Position numbers and translations under genes: made by a program. Positions 34,506 through 45,409 of a stretch of DNA of 64,000 nt are shown in pieces (the stretch's first letter is position 1; each line of letters starts with the position of its first letter). The notes beneath the pieces were generated by a model. The model was not told the DNA's origin. It worked only from the letters and a program-made list of their open reading frames with translations, and ran no database searches. Source of the DNA: Dipteronia dyeriana (lineage: Eukaryota; Streptophyta; Magnoliopsida; Sapindales; Sapindaceae). The stretch covers positions 31,257,598 through 31,321,597 of the forward strand of contig CM065297.1 of NCBI GenBank assembly GCA_032871835.1. Reading direction: 5' to 3'.

Positions 34506-36299
34506 CAACAAAAGATACAAAAATTTCTAAAAGATACACAAATTTTGATAGTGAGAAGTTGAAGATAAGTCATGAATCAAGCTAATTGGTTATGAACAAT
34601 TTCTACAAAAACAAGATCAAATAACAATAAGTTGATGCTTTTCGAAAACCAACTAGACACGGTTTATTATTTTGTAAACATGAAATCATTACGTGCATAC
34701 AAAGTGTGGTCAGTTTTTCTGCTATCTGGTGTTAACAAGGTATCCATCAATTCATCTGCTCTACTTTCTCACTCCAATTGTCAAGCCTGGTCATACAATG
34801 AGTTCTTAACATTTACCTCCGCAAAGGGATCTACCACACCATACAAAAATAAATTACTCACTAAGACACAGAGATTACTCTCACGGGACCCATGAAACTC
34901 TAACAATCACAATTATTAACAGCGTGCATAGCTTACCAAAGGCAGTTGGAACTGTGGTGTCAAATTCGAACATGAAACTTGGTTGTTAAAAGTCGAAGAG
35001 CAAGTAACTAACTATAATCTTTTTAATTCAATTAAATTGCTCTTTGCTGTCAAGGACAAAGGAAGAAGAACAATCAGTTAAAATGCAGAAGTAAAAACAA
35101 TAAATTAACTCTCAACCAAACTCTAAAAAGGAAAAACCTAACTACTTTAAACTATATAACAAATCCACATACTTCAAGCAGATATGTCTAGGGATAGCAT
35201 AAACTCTCCTTTAAAATTACAGGCAATCACATCTGTGATTTGACAGGCTAAAACCATAACATTCTGAAAAAGCTCTATCCCATCATGATCTGTCAAAGAA
35301 AATCACAACTCCTTAATCACAATTGTTCCTTTTCAGTCACACACTCATCTCATCATATTATTTTCAGCTATACGGCTAAGATTCCCTTGGCTAAAATACT
35401 CTCATAATGGAAACTAGATTAATATGATAATCAATAAACATGCACCATTTCAAAAGCATTGATCATATCTTTAATCTAAATTTCTAACTTACAAAAAATG
35501 AATAATCAAACAAGACATCAAATCCTTCAATTCAGATTTCCAACAATCAGTGAAATCAAAATTTTACAGAAAGCAGTAGACAAGGGACACGAAGTTGTTG
35601 AATCATAATTGCAAACAAACTTAAGGGACATGATCAATTCACTAACCCAAACAAACAACAACAACAAACCAATAATATCATCCACTTTCAACCCCAAAAA
35701 TAATAGAAAACCAACTGTCATTGGCAACACCGCCATAGTACTCCACATGGATTTCCTCACTTCAAACTTTACCAGAAACAACTACAACAACAACATAGTT
35801 AGAAGTATGATTAAATTTTGAGACCCACAAACCAGAGGTACTGAGTATTAAAAGTTAATAACAGAATAAATAACTATGGAATACTAATTCAAATTCAATG
35901 ACTTCAACACAATGCATATTGAAATAACAAAATAAAGACAAATCCACAGTTATCAGAAAGTAAATAAAAAAATATTTAACAAAATTCAAGCGGACTTTCT
36001 CCACAGCCAAGCAAAGCAACACAAGCAACAATTAACGAAATTCAAACCAAGCCAACACAAAATCCCAAATGAAGGCACTGAATTGAAAACAAAAAGCAAA
36101 ACGCAATACAGGGCTTAATTAATTGAAATGTTAATACGGGTCGGGGTATAGAAATCAAAATCATCCGAAATAAAAAATGAAATCCAAATCAAAATCAAAT
36201 TCGAAATCGAATTCGAATTCGAAATCAAAATCAACTCCATCTCAAATGCACAAATGCAACCAAAAACACAAATACAAATAAATCCTAAAATCAAATGTA

Positions 36300-36545
36300 A
36301 ATAAGAAGTGCAAACCTTTTCGTTTCTTCCACGCCGTCGTGGAACATGTCGCTGATTCGAATCAAATTCAGTCGGTCGCCTCTCGTCTCTCTCTGGTGGT
36401 TACAGTCATTCGTCTTTAGGTCGGAGTCGTCTCTCTATCGGGGTCGGGTCAAGTCTTGCTAATCTCTTCGTCTTCACCTTCGTCATCGTCGGATGTTGCT
36501 CGTTGTCAGATCTTGATCATCTGGACTATGGTCTCTCTTTAATGT
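36300..36545 (-). promoter_or_regulatory. Leader-like segment at the right end of element T1
   Basis: The GC-richer block on the minus strand is rich in GACGA/CGACG and ends in AAACGAAAAG|GTTTGC. It resembles the block at 61500-61740 of T2 in position and composition, so each copy has a first-exon-like segment just inside this terminus. Confidence 0.4.
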
Positions 36546-36794
36546 TTGTTTTAAACATTGAAACACAAAACCTTTTACTAGTTTCGTTTTACTTTTGTTT
36601 TTTTTTTCATTTGTTTATTAATTCATTTTGATTATCTTTTGTTTTTTTTGTTTTTTTGTTTTGATTTTTAATTCATTTTAACTAAAGGGCACTTTTGTCC
36701 CAATCGTGAAAATTTGGGTAAAAACAATAAAAATACTAATTTTGGATAAAAACAATAAACTCATTAATTTTATGGCTACTTTTAAAGTTTACCC

Positions 36795-37260
36795 TTATAT
36801 TTTATAATATTAAGTGACATTAAGAGAAGGGATAAAATTAAATTAAAAATATAAATTTAATTGAACATTTATTTTAATAAATAGGATACTAAAAATAGTG
36901 GGAATTATGAGATATATAACCCTTTTCTTTTTGTGTATTGCAATGATGTTACCGTTTTAATAACTTAAGTTTAAAAGACACCTATTATGGTGAACTACCC
37001 AAATTGGTCCTAAATAATCTATTTTTTATTCTCATTATGCTTTCATCTACACTTTGAAAACGATAACTCCTCACTCTCCAAAAAACATGTCTCTCTCCAT
37101 ATTCTACACAAGAAGATACATATATTTGTGATCTTCGTTTATATATTTTTATATATTTCTGAGTGGTTTAATAATGTATCCATTCATTATGATTTGTTAT
37201 CCGGTCTTTGTATGAACATGTATGAACATTTTATTTTTTAAAGGATCGAACATTTAAAAA
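36795..37260. other. Intergenic AT-rich stretch
   Basis: No gene or clear repeat is recognised. Confidence 0.45.
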
Positions 37261-37264
37261 AAAA

Positions 37265-37600
37265 ATAGGTTTAGTTAAATCGGGTATATTTGTAGCCAAA
37301 TTGAGCCCTTTTTATTCGAGTTTATTTTGAAAGAATCGAGTATATTTTTGAAAGAATTTAAAGGATCGAGAATTTTTCAAAGGATCGATAATTTTTCTTA
37401 GAAAATTAGATTTAGTTAAATCGAGTATATTTGTAGCGAAATCGAGCATATATTAGAAATAATCGATGATTTTTTTTAAAGAATCAGCATATTTTTCAAT
37501 GGATCGATAATACTTTTTTAAAGAAAATTGTTTAGTTAAATCGAGAATATTTGTAGCGAAATCAAACATATATTAGAAAGAATTGAGAATTTTTTGTGTG
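37265..37600 (+). repeat. Three imperfect tandem units of about 120-140 bp
   Basis: TTTAGTTAAATCG(G/A)G(T/A)ATATTTGTAGC starts units near 37269, 37409 and 37529. Each continues with AAATCGAGC-like sequence, ATATTAGAAA and AAGGATCGATAAT. Confidence 0.8.
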
Positions 37601-37618
37601 CAATTTACTCTACAAACT

Positions 37619-38533
37619 TTAGGCCCGGTTTGACATTGTTTTCCAAACTACTTTTGGAACCAAAAATGATTCCGGACCAAAGACAAGGTGTTTGGTAAAA
37701 TCGTGAGAAGTGATTTTGGTCACTTTTAGTATCTCCCAACTGAGTTTTTGAGAAGCTACAAATACATACTTTTGGATTTTGGCTTCTACTTTTAGAAAAC
37801 ACGCTACAGTGATATTAAATGAATTTTACCAACTTTCCAACTTTGTTCTTGCCTTTAACTAAATTTACCAAAAGTATGAAAAAATTCATGTAATATGTTC
37901 CATAGCATTATGTTTGATAGTTTTCGTTTATATAATATATCATTTTGGGTTTGCATAATTTATTTAAGTTTTTCAATGATATTTGTTTGGTATATTGTAC
38001 AAAATTATACCATAATTGTACCATAGTTATACCATATAAAATTATATCATAACTTTACAAAATTGATTGGGTTTACATTGTTGTACAAAAATATTAATGC
38101 CATAACCGTACAAAAAAGGTATGGTTAATTAATTCAATAAAGTAAAATAAAATAGAAATAAAGAAATAAAGAAATAAAGGAATAAAGAAATAAAGTAGAA
38201 TAAAATAAATAAATAAATAAATAAATATAGTTGATTAATTCAATAAAGTAGAATAAAAAATGGGACTAATTAATTGAAAAAAATATCATAATTATATAAC
38301 ATTTAAAACTAAACATAAATAAATAAGAAAAATGTAAATTATAACACCATTTAGATGTCTATATCCTTCAATTTACTAAACACATTGAAATTGCTTTTAG
38401 TTCTCACAACACTTTTAAAAATCAGTTTATCAAACACTCATCTGATTCTTCCCATGGTAATTCTAAAAAGAATTCCCCATAGTAATTTAAAAGCACTTCT
38501 CCCCACTATACATCGATACTAAACTGAATCTTA
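37619..38533 (-). mobile_element. Non-autonomous inverted-repeat element, family M, copy 2 (reverse)
   Basis: GGCCCGGTTTGACATTG (37622 on) and the complement of CGATACTAAACTGAATC (to 38530) are degenerate terminal repeats with TTA on both sides (37619-37621 and 38531-38533). Read in reverse it matches copy 1 at 24108. Shared blocks include GTGTTTGGTAAAATCGTGAG (near 37688) and ACCATTTAGATGTCTATATCC (near 38346). It is about 909 bp and non-coding. Confidence 0.7.
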
Positions 38534-38714
38534 AGTTTTCTTACCATATGTCATTTTCTCATCGTAGAGGGTTAGACTACGCATGACATCACCGGTCTCC
38601 ACTGGTATAACGACAGGTGGCACAACTTGCCAATTCAAAAAAGATTCGGTGCCATTTCCTTTTCGAGTTTTCGTTGTGGCGTCACTGGAAAGTGAAAGTC
38701 ATGTCAGTGTCCAT
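38534..38714. other. Short intergenic stretch before the copia insertion
   Basis: No gene is recognised. It ends with TCCAT (38710-38714), the left copy of the copia target duplication. Confidence 0.5.
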
Positions 38715-39245
38715 TGTTAGAAAATTCTATCATATGGGGCCACACATGTGAACATTAAATGTGTTGTACTATCTTTTGGTTAAACCTAAATTAAAGTGAT
38801 CTAATTAAGATTTAAGTATTAAGGCTTAAGGGTATAATTGTCATGGAATTAATTTGTAGATACCAGAGTGCTATTTCTAATTTGTTGATGGCCGAATTAG
38901 AAATAGCCAACATATAATAATTTGATTATTATATATATTTAGGGTTATGGTCCCCAAATTACACGATACTTTACTTTTCTCTGTATCCCATCAACAGAGC
39001 AAATAGAACACATCAGGGTTCATAAAGGTCGTGATAATTTGGAAGATCACAACCCATTCACAAATCTTCAGCGATGGATTCAGGTACTCTTCCGCTTTCT
39101 AGATTACTTATTTTCTCTTGAATTGATATGGGTTATGTTATAATTATTTAGGGTTTGATTAAGTATGTATAGAACATGTTTAGGTTAAACATCCAGATTA
39201 ATTTTGTGCCTAAGCATGTTAATTGTGTTAATCGAAATCCTAACA
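38715..39245 (+). repeat. 5' LTR of the copia insertion
   Basis: The direct copy of 44790-45320. It begins TGTTAG and ends TAACA. The U3-type promoter is not obvious, although TATATATATTTAG near 38930-38942 could serve as a TATA region. Confidence 0.95.
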
Positions 39246-39247
39246 AG

Positions 39248-39260
39248 TGGTATCAGAGCC
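39248..39260 (+). promoter_or_regulatory. Primer-binding site, initiator tRNA-Met type
   Basis: TGGTATCAGAGCC begins two bases after the LTR and matches the 3' end complement of plant initiator tRNA-Met, the standard copia primer. Confidence 0.95.
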
Positions 39261-40059
39261 ACCCATGATTAATTATTGAGAATTAAGATTTGGTTTTTTG
39301 GTTTAAAAAAAAAAAAAACTATGTTCTCCCCGTTTTCGAAGAAAAAAAAATAGTTTTGTTTTGGATTGATGGGTTTTCCGGTGGGATTTCGCCACTAATT
39401 AGAATTTTGATTGAGTTTTTGGAGCTGTTTTTCGTCCGCTGTAAGGGCCGCCGCAGCGCCACTTGCAACGACCACGTCGCCGGTCTGATCGGGCGCTTGC
39501 GTCGCCGATCGTTCGATCCAAGTGGATCGATCTTCGATCGTGCGTTGCGAGTCGCCAGTCGTGCACCGTTTCCTGGCCTCCGATCATCCTCTTATGGTGA
39601 CAGCGTTGAGGTTCAAGCGGTGGCAGCATGAGAACTAGGGTTTCAGAGCTTGTTTTTGCTCAGGCCCCTATTTTGAAAATTTAAAATTCTTGAGGGACTG
39701 TTTTGTAAATTATTTGGGCCATTATGTGATTTTGATAACGTTTCGGGGTCAGTTTATAATTTCCAAAACTTAGAGGGCCTGTATGCAATTACGAAAGAGT
39801 TTTGGGGCAGATTTATAATTATCAAAAAGTAAGAGGTCACTTTGTAATTTTCAAAAGTTTTGGGGACAAATTTTAATTATTGCAAATTACTGGGTCTTTT
39901 TTTGATTTAAACAAAATATAAGGGTCGATTTGTAATTACTAAAACTTAAGGGGCCTTTCTATAATTTTACAAAATAAGGGATATTTTTGTAATTTTGATG
40001 AAATAAATTTTTTATTTATTTTCATTTTATTATAAAGATCAACTTAAATTCAAATATTT

Positions 40060-41010
40060 GGTGATATACCTTTTATGGTTAAATAAAGTAATCCATCATT
40101 TAAAATGGGATAACTGAAACAAGATGTCACCAAAGTGACCTCTCTTGTGTAGATTATTCATGAGGGGTGTTGGATGTTCGTGTGTGTGTAAATTCATACA
40201 GGTATTAGTCGGCCCAAAGGAAGGTTAATACTTGGCCGAATTGTACACACATCTGTGGTGGTAAACATGTGACGATTATAAGGTTTAATGAGTGAATAAT
40301 AAGTCGATCCAAAGATAGATTTATTATTTAACATAAATTACTGTCAATGTTTAATCACTACTAAAGGAGTACCACGTGTGTGTATATAAATTCATGCGGG
40401 TATTAGTTGGCCCAAAGGAAGGTTAATACTTGGCCGAATTGTATACACATCTGTGGTGGTAAACATATGATGATTATAAGGTTTTACATATGAATAATAA
40501 GTCGATCCAAAGATAGATTTATTATTTAACATAAATTATTATCAATGTTTGATCACTACAACAAGAATACCACTTACAATTAATAATATTGTCTAAAGAC
40601 TTGATATTAATGTTGTATTAGGTATCTTAAGATGGGACCAACCATTATTTGGTATATCTTTTATGGTTAAATAAAGTGGTCTATCATTCTAAATGTGCTA
40701 ATTGAAGCAAGATGTCGCCAAAGTGACTTCTCTTGTGTAGATTATCCATGAGGGATGTTGGATGTTTGGGAGTATGTAAATTCATGCGAGTATTAGTCGG
40801 CCCGAAGGAAGGTTAATACTTGGCCGAATTACACACACCTGTGGTGATAAATATGTGACGATTATAAGGTTTTAGATTTGAATAATAAGTCAATCCAAAG
40901 ATAGATTTATTATTTGACATTAATTATTGTCAATGTTTGATCACTACAACAAGAGTACCACTTACAATTAATATTACTGTCCAAAGACTTGATATTAATG
41001 ATGTGCTAGG
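40060..41010 (+). repeat. Leader tandem repeats of the copia element
   Basis: A unit of about 300 bp contains GGTATTAGTCGGCCCAAAGG, TTAATACTTGGCCGAATTG and ATAATAAGTCGATCCAAAGA. It occurs near 40060-40370, 40380-40610 (shortened) and 40655-41000. It is non-coding and lies between the primer site and gag. Confidence 0.85.
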
Positions 41011-41058
41011 TATCTTGAGATGGGAATTACCGTTATTTGAATTTGTTGATTATAATAT

Positions 41059-42230
41059 TTGGTTATTAATGTGAGCATGTTTGTTGTGTGTTTTGTTCTC
41101 TTTACATCTAGTGTTTCTTCCATATCTGCTAACATCAACTCAATACCTGTACTTAATGAGACCAACTTTAAGGATTGGAAGGAGAACATTGAAATCGTTC
41201 TCGGCTGCATGGATCTAGACCTTGCACTTCGGGTTGAGCAACCCGCTTCTCTTACGGATGCAAGTTCTCCTGATGACAGGAAGAACTTTGAGAAGTGGGA
41301 TCGCTCAAATCGCATGAGTCTTATGATCATCAAGCGCGGCATTCCGGAGGCATTTAGGGGAAGGGTATCTGAAAAGATAACCAAAACCAAGGAGTTCCTA
41401 GCTGAAATTGAAAAGCGTTTTGTTAAAAACGATAAGGTAGAAACAAGCACGCATTTGCAAAGCTTGATTTCTATTAAGTACAAATGCAAAGGGAATTTGT
41501 TGATCATTGTATTTGGTTATTAATGTGAGCATGTTTGTGTGTTTGCTTTGTTCTCTTTCAAGCTAATGTTTTACTATATCTGCTAATACCAACTATATAC
41601 CCATGCTTAATGGGATCAACTTTAAGGATTTAGAAGGAGAACATACTCATTGTTCTCGGTTGCATGGATCTGGACCTTGCATTTCGGGTTGAGCAACCCG
41701 TTTCTCTTACGGATGCAAGTTCTCCTGATAATAGGAAGAACTTTGAGAAGTGAGATTGTTCAAATCGCATGATTCTTATGATCATCAAGCACGACATTCC
41801 AGAGGCATTTAGGGGTGCGGTATCTGAAAAGATAACCAAAGCCAAGGAGTTCCTAGCCAAAATTGAAAAGCGTTTTGTTAAAAACGATAAGGTAGAAACA
41901 AGCACGCATTTGCAAAACTTGATTTCTATGAAGTACAAAGGCAAAGGGAACATTAGGGAGTACATTATGGAAATGTCTCATATTGCTTCTAAGCTTAAGG
42001 CACTGAAGCTCGAGCTGTCTGACGATTTGCTCGTGCATTTGGTATTAATATAACTTCCTGCACAATACAACCAGTTTAAGGTCAGTTACAACTGTCAAAA
42101 AGAGAAATGGACTCTTAATGAGCTCATTTCTTACTGTGTGCAAGAGGAAGAGAGACTGAAGCGAGACAGAACCGAAAGTGCTCATTTGGCTAGCACCTAT
42201 AAGGTTAAGGGAAAATAAAGGAAGAATAAT
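41059..42230 (+). pseudogene. Duplicated, broken gag (UBN2-type) of the copia element
   Basis: The first open copy (41059-41523) has PVLNETNFKDWKENIEIVLG and MIIKRGIPEAFRG, typical of copia gag proteins that form the particle. Near 41499 the sequence restarts with the same upstream sequence and a second gag copy, so about 457 bp was tandemly duplicated. Copy 2 carries a stop near 41752, continues with IREYIMEMSHIASKLK, and passes EKWTLNELISYCVQEEERLK before it stops near 42217. No CCHC zinc knuckle is found after it. Confidence 0.85.
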
Positions 42231-42259
42231 GAAGATGCTAAACACCTTATGAGCTTTGG

Positions 42260-42680
42260 ACAAGCATAAAAGCCTAATCTAAAGCATTTTCACATTTTGG
42301 GATGTCTAGCTGAGGCAAGGCCTTACAGGCCACATAAAAAGATATTGGACTCCAAAATTGTGAGCAGCTACATTATGGCTACTCTGAGCGATCTAAGGGC
42401 TATAAGTTTTATGATCCCACACTTCGATCAATTTTTAAAACGGGAACTGCAACATTTTTTAGTATGTTGAGTTTGGGGGGAGAAATAAGGTTAGAGACAT
42501 TGTCTTTGAGGAAGAATCGATTTCGATTCCTACTATCGCTTTTGACAATGTGCAGGTTTCTATACCTGTCATTGATCAAGAAGCAAATATGGATCCTCAA
42601 CCAGACAATGTTGAACAACCCCCATTCAAGATAAGGTAATTGTTCCTGAGGAACAAACTCAACAACCTCAAGAACCAGTG
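42260..42680 (+). pseudogene. Integrase C-terminal remnant joined to gag
   Basis: Immediately after gag comes PNLKHFHILGCLAEARPYRPHKK (from about 42270), the region after the integrase core in copia polyproteins, followed by ISFMIPHFDQF, where the family usually has a YKFYDP-like block. Protease and the integrase DDE core are missing, which dates to an internal deletion near 42265. Frame changes follow around 42460-42660. Confidence 0.75.
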
Positions 42681-44358
42681 TCATTAAGGCGATCCATTAG
42701 AGAAATGCTATTCCGGACGATTTTTTACGTATTTCTCCGGGAACATGAGGAAGACATTGGAATGATGGAAAATGATCCAATCAACTTCCATCAAGCCATG
42801 CAGGGTTCCAACTCTCAAAAGTGGATTGATGCCATGAATGGGGAATATAAGTCTATGCAAGGCAATAAGGTTTGGGAACTTGTCCCATTACCAGAAGGTG
42901 CGAAACCCATTGGTTGTAAATGGATATTTAAAACCAAAAGGGATTCGAAAGGCAATGTGGAGATGTATAAGGCTCGTCTTATAGCTAACGGCTTTACCCA
43001 AAAAGAAGGGATTGACTATAAAGAGACTTTCTCTCCAGTTTCAATGAAAGACTCTTTTAGGACAATCATGGCACTTGTTGCACATTTTGATCTTGAGCTT
43101 CATCGGATGGATGTCAAGACGGTGTTTCTCAATGGTGACATTGATGAAACAATTTATATGATGCAACCAGAAAACTTTGAGTCGGGAGACCCAAAGAATA
43201 TGGTTTGCAAATTGACAAAATCCATTTATGGACTCAAGCAAGCTTCCCGTCAGTGGTAACATAAGTTTCATCAAGTGATTATCTCGTTTGGTTTTGAGAT
43301 AAACATTGTTGATAATTGTGTGTATCACAAATTCAGTGGGAGTAAGCACATATTCCTAGTTTTATATGTCGATGACATACTTCACGCCACAAATAATATA
43401 GGCATATTGCATGAAACCAAGAGATTTCTATCAAAGAATTTTGAGATGAAAGATCTTGGTGACGCCTCTTTTGTATTAGGGAATATAGATACAACGAGAT
43501 CGTTCTCGGGGTATTCTTGGATTATCACAAAGGAGCTATATCGATACAGTGTTCAAAAGGTTTGGCATGCATAACTGCAAACCAGGTGACACCCCCGTCG
43601 CTAAGGGAGACAAGTTCAGTCTCAACCAGTGCCCTAAAAGTAACCTTGAAGTTAAGGAAATGCAGAAGATTCCCTATGCATCAGCTGTAGGGAGTCTAAT
43701 GTATGCTCAGGTGTGTACGCGTCCGGATATTGCGTACATTGTTGGTATGTTAGGCAGATATTTAAGTAACCCTAGAATGGATCATTGGATAGCAGCCAAT
43801 CAGGTTATAAGGTATTTGAAGAGAACAAAATATTACATGCTCACATATAGGAGATCGGATCAGTTTGAGATCATAAAGTATTCCGACTCTGATTATGCTG
43901 GATGCCAAGACAGTAGGAGATCCACATTAGGCTACAAATACTTGTTGGATGGTGAAGCTATATCTTGGAGGAGTGCCAAATAGACACTCATAGCTTCTAC
44001 CACCATGGCAACAGAGTTTGTATCAAGCTATGAGGCATCCAACCATGGAATATGGCTGCGGAATTTTATCACTGGGCTGCGCATTCTGGAGGGTGTTAAA
44101 AGACCACTTAAACTATTTTGTGACAATAAGTCAGCAGTGCTATATTCTAATAACAACAGGAGCTCATCTAAGTCAAAGCATATTGACATTAAGTTCCTAG
44201 TTGTGAAGGAAAGAGTACAGAGTGGACATATATCCATAGAGCACATTGGGACAAACTCCATGATAGCGGATCCGCTTACAAAAGGATTACCACCCAAGGT
44301 CTTTCATGAGCACACTGCTCATATGGGTGTTATTTTGTGTGAGGATATCACATTATAG
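42678..44358 (+). pseudogene. Reverse transcriptase-RNase H of the copia element, broken
   Basis: RT starts in the 42678-43259 frame: WIDAMNGEYKSM, VWELVPLPEGAKPIGCKWIF, ARLIANGFTQKEGIDYKETF and MDVKTVFLNGDIDETIY, ending SIYGLKQASRQW then TAA at 43258. It resumes at 43275 with the catalytic LYVDDI (about 43360-43380). A shift near 43540-43560 leads into 43549-43983 (YASAVGSLMYAQVCTRPDIAY), where a stop at 43981 cuts the RNase H. The rest (44005-44358) has ATEFVSSYEASNHGIWLRN and ADPLTKGLP. Only about four disabling changes remain, in agreement with a recent copy. Confidence 0.93.
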
Positions 44359-44780
44359 TGGGAGTTTGTATAATTTTGTATTTTATTGCTCTATATTTTT
44401 ATTTTGAATATACTTATGCATTTATGTATTTGGATATTTTTCTGATCAGAAATAAAGTATTCGGTTAATTACACTCTTTTACATTGTGTTAAGTTTTGAT
44501 CTCACTAAAGAATAAAGTAGAACCAGTTGGATTAGACATGTATAGATCACATTGCATGTAATTTCCATGCTACGCATCCATGATTGATCTATGTCATTTG
44601 GTTATATTGGTATACGTGACCATTGATGGGTTTAGTCACGCTAAATGTGACGAAAACCGCTTTGATCCTATGTTGGCATAATCAATGGACGAAATTGTTC
44701 GGATATACCCTAAAATTGTGATAGCAAAATTTTGGAGCTCATAAAGTCATACACATTTGTAAAGTTACATATGTGGCCCA

Positions 44781-44789
44781 GTGGGAGAT
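44781..44789 (+). promoter_or_regulatory. Polypurine tract of the copia element
   Basis: GTGGGAGAT directly before the TG of the 3' LTR is the usual plus-strand primer sequence for this family; the decayed copia at the left edge of the window has the same at 1329-1338. Confidence 0.85.
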
Positions 44790-45320
44790 TGTTAGAAAAT
44801 TCTATCATATGGGGCCACACATGTGAACATTAAATGTGTTGTACTATCTTTTGGTTAAACCTAAATTAAAGTGATCTAATTAAGATTTAAGTATTAAGGC
44901 TTAAGGGTATAATTGTCATGGAATTAATTTGTAGATACCAGAGTGCTATTTCTAATTTGTTGAGGGCCGAATTAGAAATAGCCAACATATAATAATTTGA
45001 TTATTATATATATTTAGGGTTATGGTCCCCAAATTACACGATACTTTACTTTTCTCTGTATCCCATCAACAGAGTAAATAGAACACATCAGGGTTCATAA
45101 AGGTCGTGGTAATTTGGAAGATCACACCCATTCACAAATCTTCAGCGATGGATTCAGGTACGCTTCCGCTTTCTAGATTACTTATTTTCTCTTGAATTGA
45201 TATGGGTTATGATATAATTATTTAGGGTTTGATTAAGTATATATAGGAACATGTTTAGGTTAAACATCCAGATTAATTTTGTGCTTAAGCATGTTAATTG
45301 TGTTAATCGAAATCCTAACA
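44790..45320 (+). repeat. 3' LTR of the copia insertion
   Basis: 531 bp, nearly identical to 38715-39245. The differences seen by eye are single substitutions and two one-base indels that cancel in length. Confidence 0.95.
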
Positions 45321-45381
45321 TCCATCACCATTCAACAGTCACCACCAAGACGATAAATTGATATATTCGTCCAGTCTCTAG

Positions 45382-45397
45382 AGAATTGCTGCAGTTA
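45382..45397. repeat. Target-site duplication of LINE-B, left copy
   Basis: AGAATTGCTGCAGTTA differs at one base from 54443-54458. The poly(T) complement of the LINE tail follows at 45398. Confidence 0.88.
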
Positions 45398-45409
45398 TTT
45401 TTTTGATAA

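Larger units (their letters stand above)
28678..36794. mobile_element. Large TIR element of family T, copy 1 (about 8.1 kb), Mutator-like guess
   Basis: The ends are diverged long inverted repeats. The left end has TCTATTGTTTTTACCCAACATTAG and GACAAAATTGCCCC (28713-28795). The right end, read on the minus strand, begins GGGTAAACTTTAAAAGTAGCC and has TTATTGTTTTTATCC and GGGACAAAAGTGCCC. The same end recurs at 61243. Just inside each end lies a leader-like segment that runs into a splice-donor-like site: CTTCTCAAG|GTATGT near 29139 on plus, and ACGAAAAG|GTTTGC near 36320 on minus. The interior has no transposase that I can recognise, but large TGTGTTTAATT arrays. No clean 9-bp duplication was found, so the Mutator-like label is tentative. 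Confidence 0.6.
38715..45320 (+). mobile_element. Complete young Ty1/copia insertion with internal deletion
   Basis: LTRs of 531 bp (38715-39245 and 44790-45320) start TGTTAGAAAATTC and end AATCCTAACA. Perfect 5-bp duplications TCCAT flank the element (38710-38714 and 45321-45325). A primer site and a polypurine tract sit at the expected places. The coding part has gag, then skips zinc knuckle, protease and most of integrase, then resumes at the integrase C-terminus and RT-RNase H. Nonsense and frameshift changes break what remains. The low LTR divergence, about ten differences by eye, indicates recent insertion, so the enzymes that inserted it were probably supplied by a relative. Confidence 0.95.

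Noticed and set aside
1339..39245. Possible relation between the LTR at 1339 and that at 38715 (both start TGTTAG)
   Set aside because: Beyond the first six bases and the polypurine tract the sequences differ, and the lengths are very different.
39290..39631. 113-codon GC-rich frame just after the copia primer site
   Set aside because: It has no similarity to gag. It is untranslated leader, with gag starting only at 41059.
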